The position numbers and the translations under genes are program-made. This document shows, piece by piece, positions 16,401 through 23,914 of a DNA stretch of 64,000 nucleotides (its first letter is position 1; every line of letters begins with the position of its first letter). This DNA comes from Sorangium cellulosum (GTDB lineage Bacteria; Myxococcota_A; Polyangia; Polyangiales; Polyangiaceae), in contig NZ_CP012673.1 in the NCBI RefSeq assembly GCF_002950945.1, positions 10,058,501-10,122,500 on the forward strand. The letters run 5' to 3'. The notes under the pieces were generated by a model that was not told the origin of the DNA, made no database searches, and saw nothing but the letters and a program-made list of their open reading frames with translations.

Positions 16401-17639
16401 GTGTCCGGCAAGCTCCGCTACTGGCTGTCGTCGAAGTTCCCCCTGCTCGACGACCGGCGCACCGCCCAGTCCGTCTGCACGATCGCGCTCGACATCACCG
16501 AGCGGGTGCTCCAGGAGCAGCACCTCAAGGTCTTCAAGAAGGTCGTCTCCGCGTCCAACGCCGGCCTCGCGATCCTCGAGTCGGACGCGGGGACTTACCG
16601 GGTGAGCTTCGCCTCGAACGAGTTCGCCGACAAGCTCGGCCGGGACGCGCCGGGGCTCCACGGGCTGCCGCTCGACGAGCTGCTCGGCGTGCTCCTGAGC
16701 GGCGCGGAGTCGCCCCGCGTCGCCGAGCTCTCCGAGGCCGCCCAGGGGCGGCCGCTCGCGTCGTTCACCGTCAACCTGGCCGAGGCCGAGGGCGGAGAGC
16801 TCTGGGTCGAGCTCAGGACCGCCACGATCAGCTTCGGCGGCGAGGAGCCGAGTTACCTCATCCTCCTGCTCTTCGACGTCACCGAGCGGGTGCGGACGCA
16901 GCGGATCATCCTCTCCCAGCAGGAGGAGCTCTCGCGGTTCAGCAAGCTCGCCTCGCTCGGCGAGGTCGCGGCCGGGATCTCCCACGAGATCAACACGCCG
17001 CTCAACGTGATCACCACGAAGACCGATCTCCTGAAGCGGCTCGCGGAGCGGGAGCAGCTCGGCAAGGATCGCTGCGTCCGGATCGCGGCCGAGATCGACG
17101 GCATGGTCGAGACCATCACCAACGTGATCTCCGGCCTCCGGTCGATCACCCGCATGGAGTCGGAGCAGGTCAGCCCGCACAACGTCTCGGAGCTCATCCG
17201 GGAGGCCGTCCGCGTCAGCGGCTTCCGGCTCCAGCAGGCGGGCGTCCAGCTGACCTTCGACCCGCCGCCGGAGGAGCTCGTCATCGACTGCTTCCCTGTC
17301 CAGATCGTGCAGATCCTCATCAACCTGATCAACAACGCGGTGGACGCCGTCTCGTCCCTCCGGGAGCGGTGGATCCGGATCGAGGCGCGCTCGTCCGAGG
17401 GCAAGGTCGTCGTTCACGTGATCGACAGCGGCAAGGGGATCGATCCCGCGCTCGCGGAGCGGATCATGACGCCCTTCTTCACGACGAAGAAGGAAGAGCA
17501 CGGCACCGGGCTCGGGCTCAGCCTCTCGCGCAACATCGCGCAGCACCACAAGGGCGACCTGCGGCTCGCCGTGGAGCACAAGAATACCTGCTTCGAGCTG
17601 GAGCTGCCCCGGAAGCAACCTGAGGGGAAGCAACCCTGA
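13452..17639 (+). CDS. CheB-CheR-PAS hybrid histidine kinase
   Basis: 1395 residues. A Pro/Ala linker (1-70) is followed by a CheB methylesterase domain with Ser in GIGSSAGGLEAL, His in VQHLAPQH and Asp in GTGSDGAQ, then CheR methyltransferase (SVTSFFRDD, VGCATGEEAYSIA, ATDIDE, SCRNVLIYF). A coiled coil of ELQSANEELQSTNEEL repeats (about 700-770) leads to three PAS-like domains. HisKA has LGEVAAGISHEINTPL with H1178. The HATPase has NLINNAVDAV, DSGKGID and GTGLGLSLS. CheB lacks a receiver domain. Proteins of this layout are stand-alone sensors related to chemotaxis enzymes. The lone receiver downstream is a likely phosphate acceptor. TATCCT (about 13411-13416) may be its -10 element. Confidence 0.93.
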   Translation: MRTKNSSRARRPPSRKKKASTAQLGPKPEGQPLRPPAAGAPPAAGAPPSAGAPPAAGAAAPAPPAAIAACHPTYVVGIGSSAGGLEALRVLIGGLTKADRMSLIIVQHLAPQHRSRLVEIISHATSLNVKEVDEGEILCANTVYVTPPNADVVVDGHVLLLRQPENKVGPKPSVDLFFRSLAEHFGENAIGVILSGTGSDGAQGLRAIKAAGGVTICQTPESAKYDGMPRAARQTGAVDLEISLEEMASRLSKFNELAGREDQAESPLRLHSLSQQDPYQSILSFLETTSRVNFAKYKQSTVRRRIERRVVATHCESIEVYADYLRVRPEEGRLLFQDILISVTSFFRDDASFKALGAALAERIAGKRSGDSFRAWVVGCATGEEAYSIAILIFEALAKMNKQLSVQIFATDIDEQAMSVARKGLYQKAAVADIPPRLRSRYFDEQDQWFRVKDYIRDAIVFARHDVAQDPPFLKLDLISCRNVLIYFNNHLQEHTLKTFHFALDNRGILFLGKSETATTASDLFELTDKNAKMFARSPKRGALPRSYSRQEYNRESALITKDRQSTTVMDLFNSMVSGFAPDSVLVDDNYRVRHVYGNANRYLNFPKGEPTVSLQKLLPSEVAIELTALLHRATRSQHAARGGQRHEFIVDREPQKIQLVVVPLTSDGRTEFIICFSPVPPAPPRSVKAQKGALRLPPDERTRRLEQELATVREHLQTIVEEHDTASEELQALNEELQSANEELQSTNEELETTNEELQSANEELTTLNQEINVKSAELMTLNQRLVAIQNAIAYPLLVVDKGLRLTDYNPAARHLFRISEVDRGQHIRAALSHLNVQRVLDMIQESMHERRPLRLQLEILDRHFEARLQLIEGAKGAVEGAVVSFVDNTELMHALTQSRVSKERLSAILDNTPALVTMKDSLGAYVYVNHRFCDVLGRSERDVLGRTDEELFGARTGAALRERDFEVLKSRAPVWQEESLHVSGKLRYWLSSKFPLLDDRRTAQSVCTIALDITERVLQEQHLKVFKKVVSASNAGLAILESDAGTYRVSFASNEFADKLGRDAPGLHGLPLDELLGVLLSGAESPRVAELSEAAQGRPLASFTVNLAEAEGGELWVELRTATISFGGEEPSYLILLLFDVTERVRTQRIILSQQEELSRFSKLASLGEVAAGISHEINTPLNVITTKTDLLKRLAEREQLGKDRCVRIAAEIDGMVETITNVISGLRSITRMESEQVSPHNVSELIREAVRVSGFRLQQAGVQLTFDPPPEELVIDCFPVQIVQILINLINNAVDAVSSLRERWIRIEARSSEGKVVVHVIDSGKGIDPALAERIMTPFFTTKKEEHGTGLGLSLSRNIAQHHKGDLRLAVEHKNTCFELELPRKQPEGKQP

Positions 17640-17881
17640 GGCCAGCTGCGCTCCCGCCGTGGTTGACTGAGCGAAGGAGGTGCGCTACACAGGCATCCAT
17701 CTAGGGATTTTCCTTACGGAATCATCCTTTGCCCGACGTGGATGACGGGAGTGCCCCGTGATGAGTTCGATCCGGACAAAACAATGCCGGATGGATGGCT
17801 CGACGACCGGCCGGGAAGCTGGTACGCATCGTGGATGCCCGGCGTGCAGCGCCGCACGCAGGCTCACGTGGTGGAGGGAGC

Positions 17882-18307
17882 ATGCTCCTGAACATCCTCA
17901 TCGTCGAGGACAGTGAAGAGCTGTGCGAGGGGTGGCAGGATATCCTGTCGCTCGACGGGCACCGTGTGAACTGCTTTTTCAACGGCAGAGACGCGCTGGA
18001 GAACCAGGCGCTCATCATGCAAGCCGACGTCCTGGTCACAGATTACTACTTGCCGGACATCAATGGATTGGCGCTGGTCTCCATGGTCCGGAAGATCCGC
18101 GCGGACATCCCGATCATCCTGCTCACGGGCACGCGCGATCCGGCGATCCGGGAGAGCCTCCGTCAGGTCGACAACGCGATGTTCCTGAGCAAGCCGATCA
18201 GGATCGATCAGCTCGAGCGCAGCATCCGGGAGCTCCTCGCCGCCTCGTCGCAGGCCCCGTCCGTCGACTCCGACAAGGTGGACCAGCCCCGCTCCTCGTC
18301 CTGCTGA
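17882..18307 (+). CDS. Stand-alone response regulator receiver
   Basis: 141 residues from ATG 17882, with GGAGGG just upstream. CheY-like fold: acidic pocket in IVEDSEE, phospho-acceptor D54 in VTDYYLPD, conserved Thr in LLTGTRD and K104 in LSKPIRI. No output domain follows; the tail is a short Ser-rich stretch. It lies 242 bases behind the CheB-CheR-histidine kinase on the same strand and is the obvious partner. Confidence 0.9.
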   Translation: MLLNILIVEDSEELCEGWQDILSLDGHRVNCFFNGRDALENQALIMQADVLVTDYYLPDINGLALVSMVRKIRADIPIILLTGTRDPAIRESLRQVDNAMFLSKPIRIDQLERSIRELLAASSQAPSVDSDKVDQPRSSSC

Positions 18308-18494
18308 GCCGCGCGCCGGGTGACTCCGGGCCGCGCGCTGCGCCGCTGTGAGCCGCGCGCTCCCAGCGTGAGCCCGCTGCCCCGCCTGTCCCACCTGCCA
18401 GAGGGTGTCGCTGCGTTTCCACGCAGCCGTGGCGCCGACCGGTGTATTGTATCAAAACGGCGAACCGCACGTCGTACCCACCTCGGAGGCACCG

Positions 18495-19733
18495 ATGCGA
18501 AGCGCGTTGCTCGTCCTCGTCGGAGTTCATGTGCTCATGGGCTGCGGAGCGGCGCCGCGGAGGGACCTGGCAGACCACACCCGCGCCGCGCCGGTCCGGG
18601 GCGCCGCCCCGCCAGGGGAGCGTCCTGGAGAGGAGCGTACCGCCCTGCGGCGCTCGCCCGGGGAGGCCCTCGCCGCCCTGCCCTCGCTCGATCTGCCCGC
18701 CCCCCAGGAGAAGCAGCGCGCGACCGTGCTTCTGCCCGGCAGCCAGCGCGCCCGCGACCGCGCGCCCGAGGCCGAGAAGGCCAGCACCCCGAGCCCGGCG
18801 CCCGGAAAGGAGCGCGCCCCCGTGCGCTCGTCCGGGCCCGAGAAGGCCAGCGCCCCGGTCCGGCCCGCCGGGAAGGACCCAGCCCCGGCCCGCTCGGCCG
18901 AAAAGGGCCCGGCCCCGGTCCGGCCGGCCGGGAAGGACCGCGCCGCGCGCTCGGCCGACGCCGCCGATTGCAAGGCGCTCGCCCCCGAGGTCCAGAAGGC
19001 CTCGCGCATGATCGAGGTGCTCCGGCAGTCCAACCTGAACACGCCGCCTGAGGTGCTGCAGAAGATCGCGGAGCGGCTCGACCTCTGGGCCGGCGCCGCG
19101 GCGGTGAAGGTCTCCGATCCGGAGCTCGCCGAGGACGCCAGGGGCCTCCGGGAGAGCTTCGCCCGCACGGGCGCCGCGGTGCGCAAGCTCCGGGCGGTGC
19201 TCGGCGGGCGCAACCTGAAGAAGGCTGGCGCCGCGCGCGCCGGGCTGGAGCGGGAGCTCGACCGGGACGCGAAGGTCGTGCGGAGCGTCGCCGGCCGCTG
19301 CAAGAGCAACCCCTATGAGCCCATGAAGGGCAAAGCCCATATCCCGCCGCAGGTGGTGCGGCGCGTCGTCCAGGAGAACTTCGGCCCGATGCGCGCCTGC
19401 TACGAGAAGGGCCTTCGCCAGAACCCGAAGCTCGGAGGGCGCATTCCCGTGCACCTCGTCGTCGACGGCGAGGGGAAGGTGACGTACGCGGGCGACGCCG
19501 ACCGCCCCGCCCCGGACGCGCCCCTCCTCATCGCGCTCCCCTCGCCCGGCGCGGTGACGCCGGCGTCGACCGCGCCGCCGCTCCGCGACCCCAAGGTCGT
19601 GGGCTGCGTGCTCGACGTCTTCCGCGGCCTCCGATTCCCCTCCCCCGCGGACCGCAAGGGCGTCGCGACGGTGGTGTATCCCGTCGTCTTCGGTGTGGAC
19701 GACAACCGCTCTCCGACCGCATCCGCGAAGTGA
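18495..19733 (+). CDS. Lipoprotein with AgmX/PglI-type C-terminal domain
   Basis: 412 residues. Lipobox LMGCG, then a long Lys/Pro/Ala linker with repeated (A/S)PVRPAGKDxAPARS-type blocks, a helical middle (about 155-260) and a C-terminal domain beginning HIPPQVVRRVVQENFGPMRACYE with GGRIPVHLVVDGEGKV. That domain matches the AgmX/PglI C-terminal domain found in myxobacterial gliding-motility and envelope proteins, related in form to TonB C-termini. ATG 18495 has CGGAGG upstream, and GTATTGTATC (18442-18451) is a plausible -10 region. No operon partner is evident. Confidence 0.75.
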   Translation: MRSALLVLVGVHVLMGCGAAPRRDLADHTRAAPVRGAAPPGERPGEERTALRRSPGEALAALPSLDLPAPQEKQRATVLLPGSQRARDRAPEAEKASTPSPAPGKERAPVRSSGPEKASAPVRPAGKDPAPARSAEKGPAPVRPAGKDRAARSADAADCKALAPEVQKASRMIEVLRQSNLNTPPEVLQKIAERLDLWAGAAAVKVSDPELAEDARGLRESFARTGAAVRKLRAVLGGRNLKKAGAARAGLERELDRDAKVVRSVAGRCKSNPYEPMKGKAHIPPQVVRRVVQENFGPMRACYEKGLRQNPKLGGRIPVHLVVDGEGKVTYAGDADRPAPDAPLLIALPSPGAVTPASTAPPLRDPKVVGCVLDVFRGLRFPSPADRKGVATVVYPVVFGVDDNRSPTASAK

Positions 19734-19862
19734 CGCAAAGCGCAATGGCCGCGGCGGGCCGCTGGATCTCCGCCGCCCGGGCGAGGCCGGCTTCAAGCAT
19801 GCTCGCGCCTCGCCGTGCAAAGTTATTTCCTTCTTCGTAGCTTGGAGGTAAGCATTTTCCTG

Positions 19863-21006
19863 ATGAAGCTCTCGCTCACCGAGCTGCAGGAGATCCGCCG
19901 CACCCTCGCGGCGCGCACCGTCTTCGGCCTCTCCACGCCTGGCACGGAGATCGCTGCGCTCCCGGCCTACCTCGCGCCGCCGCCGGGCGGGATGTCGGGG
20001 CGTGCCGTCGTGGTCGACGCCGGCGGCACGAACCTGCGCGCCGCGATCGTGGAGCTCTCGCCGGGCGGGGTCTCGCGCCTCGTCGCGGGGCCCGAGTCGG
20101 CGAAGTTCCCGGGCGGCCCGGAGATCGCGGGCGACGCGTTCTTCGACGTGCAGGCCGAGCTGGTCGAGCGCCTCGGCCCCGTGCACGGCCTGCCGGTGGG
20201 GTACTGCTTCTCCTACCCCTCGGAGACGCTGCCGTCGCTCGACGCGCGGCTGCTCCGCTGGACCAAGGGCATCCAGGTCGCGGGGGTCGAGGGCACGTGT
20301 GTCGGCGAGCGGCTCGGCCAGGCGCTCCGCGCGCGCAAGCTCCGGCCGGGCCCGGTCCGGGTGCTGAACGACACCGTGGCGAGCCTGCTCGGGGGCGCCT
20401 TCGCGCACGGCGGGAGCGCGCCCGCGGCGTTCATCGGGCTGATCGTGGGGACGGGGACGAACATGGCCACGTTCCTCCCGGCCGGCCGGATCCCGAAGCT
20501 GAAGACGGGGCACTTCGTCGCGCCGATGGCGGTCAACCTCGAGAACGGCAACTTCAACCCTCCGCACCTCCAGGCGTTCGACGCGGAGGTCGACGCGAGC
20601 TCGGAGAACCCGGGTGCGCAGCGGTTCGAGAAGGCGGTGTCCGGGGCCTACCTGCCGCGGCTGTTCGCGCGGCTGTACCCCGACCACCCCCAGCTCGCGA
20701 GCTCCGCGGATCTCGTGCGGCTCCGCGAGGAGGGTCCGGAGGACGTGCGGCGGGTCGCGGGCGATCTGCTCCAGCGCTCGGCGGATCTCGTCGCGGCGGC
20801 GATCGCGGCGGTCGTCGACGTGCTCGACAGCCCCCCCCGGGGTCGGCGTGCTTGCGGAGGGCAGCCTCTTCTGGGGCGACCCCCGGTACGCCCCGCGGAC
20901 GCAGGAGACCCTGCGCGCCCTGCTCGGCGCGCGCGTCGAGCCCCGGATCTCGCGTCTCGAGCACGTCAACCTGATCGGCTCGGCCTGCGCGGCGCTGTTC
21001 GCCTGA
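19863..21006 (+). CDS. Hexokinase-family sugar kinase, frameshifted in a C8 run
   Basis: About 380 residues once joined. Phosphate-binding motif VVVDAGGTNLRAAIVE, catalytic aspartate in VLNDTVASLLGG and adenosine-side motif IGLIVGTGTNM identify the hexokinase fold of the eukaryotic-like type, which phosphorylates glucose to glucose-6-phosphate. At the C8 run 20831-20838 the frame is lost. Dropping one C continues as GVGVLAEGSLFWGDPRY to the stop at 21004-21006, a good match to the family's C-terminal part. ATG 19863 is assumed; a GGAGG lies about 14 bases upstream, so a non-ATG start slightly earlier is possible. The pentose-phosphate gene gnd lies 1.1 kb downstream on the other strand. Confidence 0.82.
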
Positions 21007-21303
21007 CCGCCTGCGAGGCGACCGCGCGGCGCGTTCCCCTCGCCCCTGCCCGACGACCCGAGAGCTCCCGGCTGCCCGCGCGACGTCGCCGCGGGGGTCC
21101 TGGCGGGCTGATCACACATTTCTGGTCCGTATCCGCCCTTTGCCCTCAGTATGGCGCACGGTCGACCCCATGGGAGGAGCGCGGCGGGCAATGTGTAGAA
21201 ACGCAGCGAGCTTCGGCACGACCGACCTGGGTGGTCGGGTGCGGCGCTTCCGGGCGTCGCGTGCGGGACCCGGCGATCGGGATGGTTATCGTCTCTTCGC
21301 GCG

Positions 21304-21771
21304 ATGAGCTCGACGTTCGGCAGACCGGCCTTCCGGAGGCAGCCGCACCTGCTTGACGACAGCGGCTGTGTCGGCGTGTGGATCACGCAGCCGGCGGGCA
21401 TGATGGTTCAGCTCCTGCAAGAGACGGTGGCGACGGCCGAGGTGGCGCGGTTCATCTCGGTCACGGCGTACCAGAAGCTCGTGAACGTCATGCGGCCTCG
21501 AGAGCGGGCCTTCTTCATCTATGACATGGCGCTCATGGTGAGGTACGAGACCGAGGCGAGGGTGATCCTGACCCAGTGGGGGCTGAAGGTGCGAGAGAGG
21601 ATCGAGCACATCGTGGTGCGGCCGCCGCCGGAGATGAACAAGCTCGGGCGGATGGGGATCCAGACGATCGCGGCGGCGATGAGCCTGGCGGGGGTTCCGT
21701 TCGATATCGTGGAGGATGTCGAGCCGTTCCTGCTGGAGAGGAATCTGAGGCCGAGGTTCATGGCGGCTTGA
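21304..21771 (+). CDS. Hypothetical cytosolic protein
   Basis: 155 residues, no signal peptide. Segments ITQPAGMMVQLLQETVATAE, FISVTAYQKLVNVM and RAFFIYDMALMVRYETEARV suggest alternating strands and helices, loosely like SpoIIAA/STAS-type folds, but I cannot assign a family. The frame shows strong G/C third-position bias. It ends 33 bases before the large inverted microsatellite. Confidence 0.6.
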   Translation: MSSTFGRPAFRRQPHLLDDSGCVGVWITQPAGMMVQLLQETVATAEVARFISVTAYQKLVNVMRPRERAFFIYDMALMVRYETEARVILTQWGLKVRERIEHIVVRPPPEMNKLGRMGIQTIAAAMSLAGVPFDIVEDVEPFLLERNLRPRFMAA

Positions 21772-21803
21772 CGATCACTCCCCCGCGGGAGCCGACGTCT
21801 TCT

Positions 21804-22044
21804 GTCTTTCGTCTTTCGTCTTTCGTCTTTCGTCTTTCGTCTTTCGTCCCTCGTCTTTCGTGAACGTCTCTCGTGAACGTCTCTCGTGAACGTGAACGTG
21901 AACGATTGTCCCGTCTCCCGCTCCCCCGCGATACATCCTTGTAAGCACGGAGACGAGCGTTCACGTTCACGTTCACGAGGACGTTCACGAAAGACGAAAG
22001 ACGAGAGACGAGAGACGAGAGACGAGAGACGAGAGACGAAAGAC
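21804..22044. repeat. Inverted microsatellite element: GTCTTTC / GTGAAC arms around a unique core
   Basis: The left arm has six perfect GTCTTTC heptamers (21804-21845), GTCCCTC, GTCTTTC, then GTGAAC hexamers interleaved with GTCTCTC (21860-21903). The right arm mirrors this: three GTTCAC hexamers (21959-21976), GAGGAC, GTTCAC, then GAAAGAC x2, GAGAGAC x5, GAAAGAC (21989-22044). The core 21904-21958 is unique. The whole can fold into one long hairpin. It fills the gap between two convergent genes. A second element of the same plan is at 36674-36958. Confidence 0.95.
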
Positions 22045-22145
22045 GGGTGACGGGAAGCGGCTGACGAAAAGACGGGGGCTCCGGGCCCCCCCCCGAAGGA
22101 GGCAGAGCGCCTCCTTCGCCTGGATCCTCCGAGCCGCAGAGGGGC

Positions 22146-23678
22146 TCAGTGACCGCCGCCGGTCCCCTTGATCTCGAGCTGCGGCCGTTCGGGATGCGGC
22201 CAGTCGAGGTGGAAGAACTTCCCCCGAGGCTGATCGGTGCGCTCGTAGGTATGCGCTCCGAAGTAATCGCGCTGCGCCTGGAGCAGGTTCGCCGGCAGGT
22301 GGGCCGCGCGATAACCGTCATAATACGAGAGAGCCGACATGAACGCCGGCGCCCACACGCCGTTCTGGGCGGCGATCGACACCACGCGCCGCCAGTTGGC
22401 CTGCCCCTGCTTGATCTGCTCATTGAAGTACGGATCGAGCAGGAGGTTCGTCAGCCCCGGATTGCGCGTGTACGCCTCCGTGATCTTCTGGAGGAACCGC
22501 GCGCGGATGATGCAGCCGCCGCGCCAGATGCTCGCGATCGTGCCGAAATCGAGCTTCCAGCCGTACTCCGCCTGGGCCGCCGCCATGAGCTGGAACCCCT
22601 GGGCGTAAGCGCAGATCTTCGAGCAGTACAGCGCGTCGCGGATCGCGGTGATCGTGCCCTGCCGGTCCCCGACCGGCGCCGGGGTCGGGCCGGAGAGCTG
22701 CTTCGACGCCTCGACGCGCTCGTCCTTCAGCGCCGACAGGCAACGAGCAAACACCGCCTCGGCAATGGCGTTGGCAGGTATGCCCATGTCGAGCGCGTTG
22801 CTGCTCGTCCACTTGCCCGTCCCCTTCTGCCCCGCGGTGTCGAGGACGAAGTCGACGAAGGGCTTGTCCTTCTGGACAGGATCCTTCTGCTGGAGGATGT
22901 CCGCGGTGATCTGGATGAGGTACGAATCGAGATCACCGCTGTTCCACTCGGAGAACACGCGCGACATCTCGTCCTTCGACAGGCCGAGCAGCCCCTCCAG
23001 CAAGGTGTACGCCTCGCAGATGAGCTGCATGTCGATGTACTCGATGCCGTTGTGGACCATCTTCACGTAATGGCCCGCGCCGTTCGGCCCGATGTACGCC
23101 GTGCAGGGGACCCCGCCCTCGACCGGCTTGCCCGGGGCCGCGCCCTCGAGCGGCCTGCCCGTCCCGGGATCCACCTTGGCGGCGATCGCCCGCCAGATCG
23201 GCTCGAGGTGCTGCCACGACGCAGGGTCGCCGCCGGGCATCAGCGAGGGGCCGAAGCGCGCCCCGACCTCGCCGCCGGAGACGCCCGAGCCGAAGAACTT
23301 GCACTGCTTCTCGTACTCCTTCTCGCGCCGGATCGTGTCGGTCCAGAGCGAGTTGCCGAGATCGACGACGATGTCGTCCGGCTCGACCCCGGCCTCGATG
23401 AGCTGCTTGACCACCATGTCCACCGGCGGGCCGGCCTTGACCAGGATCACCGCCTTGCGCGGCTTCTTCAGGGCGCGGACGAAGTCCTTCAGCGTCTCGC
23501 AGTAGACCAGGCCGCCGGGCGTGCTCGGGTTCCTCGCGACGAAGTCCTTCGCGACCTGAACCGTGCGGTTGTACACGGCCACCTTGAACCCGTGGTCGGC
23601 CATGTTGAGCGCGACGTTCTCGCCCATGACCGCCAGCCCGATCATGCCGATGTCGCAGCTGGATGTGTCGTCATTCAT
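22146..23678 (-). CDS. gnd: 6-phosphogluconate dehydrogenase (decarboxylating)
   Basis: 510 residues. N-terminal NADP-binding motif IGMIGLAVMGENVALN, the substrate signature GSGVSGGEVGARFGPSLMPG and the catalytic lysine region GHYVKMVHNGIEY. The C-terminal all-helical domain has GTGKWTSSNALD and FGTIASIWRGGCIIRARFL. It converts 6-phosphogluconate to ribulose-5-phosphate in the oxidative pentose-phosphate pathway. It is somewhat longer than the usual 470-480 residues, with an extra loop around DPGTGRPLEG. AAGGAGAAG lies before ATG 23678. The hexokinase nearby feeds the same pathway, but the two genes face each other. Confidence 0.96.
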   Translation of the reverse strand: MNDDTSSCDIGMIGLAVMGENVALNMADHGFKVAVYNRTVQVAKDFVARNPSTPGGLVYCETLKDFVRALKKPRKAVILVKAGPPVDMVVKQLIEAGVEPDDIVVDLGNSLWTDTIRREKEYEKQCKFFGSGVSGGEVGARFGPSLMPGGDPASWQHLEPIWRAIAAKVDPGTGRPLEGAAPGKPVEGGVPCTAYIGPNGAGHYVKMVHNGIEYIDMQLICEAYTLLEGLLGLSKDEMSRVFSEWNSGDLDSYLIQITADILQQKDPVQKDKPFVDFVLDTAGQKGTGKWTSSNALDMGIPANAIAEAVFARCLSALKDERVEASKQLSGPTPAPVGDRQGTITAIRDALYCSKICAYAQGFQLMAAAQAEYGWKLDFGTIASIWRGGCIIRARFLQKITEAYTRNPGLTNLLLDPYFNEQIKQGQANWRRVVSIAAQNGVWAPAFMSALSYYDGYRAAHLPANLLQAQRDYFGAHTYERTDQPRGKFFHLDWPHPERPQLEIKGTGGGH

Positions 23679-23914
23679 CCGAGTTCTTCTCCTTCAGACA
23701 TTGCCCAGGCTCCGTCAGCGACCACTCGTCCTCGCTCGCGCGTCTCGAGCACCTCAGCAAGGCGCCTGCCCGCGCGCGGGCCATCGTTGGGAGATGCGAG
23801 ATGAGACATGGGAGCGGGTCCGCTGACAGCCACGGCGGCGCATTCTGAGCAGGCCGGCGGCGCGGCGTCCAGTGCGGTCGCGACCGGCCGGCCATCCGTG
23901 GTACACTCGCCTCG

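Noticed and set aside
13242..17633. Antisense open frame of 1463 codons opposite the CheB-CheR histidine kinase
   Set aside because: It is the mirror of a gene with complete catalytic motifs. Its product is a low-complexity Arg/Glu/Leu/Asp string, the usual by-product of G/C third-position bias.
18198..21401. Antisense frame of 1067 codons over the AgmX-like and hexokinase genes
   Set aside because: Same reasoning; no recognisable motif, and it spans non-coding spacers without change in character.
21804..22044. Short heptamer array considered as a CRISPR or a phase-variable promoter tract
   Set aside because: Units of 6-7 bp without spacers exclude CRISPR. The position between convergent stops excludes a promoter role for the flanking genes.
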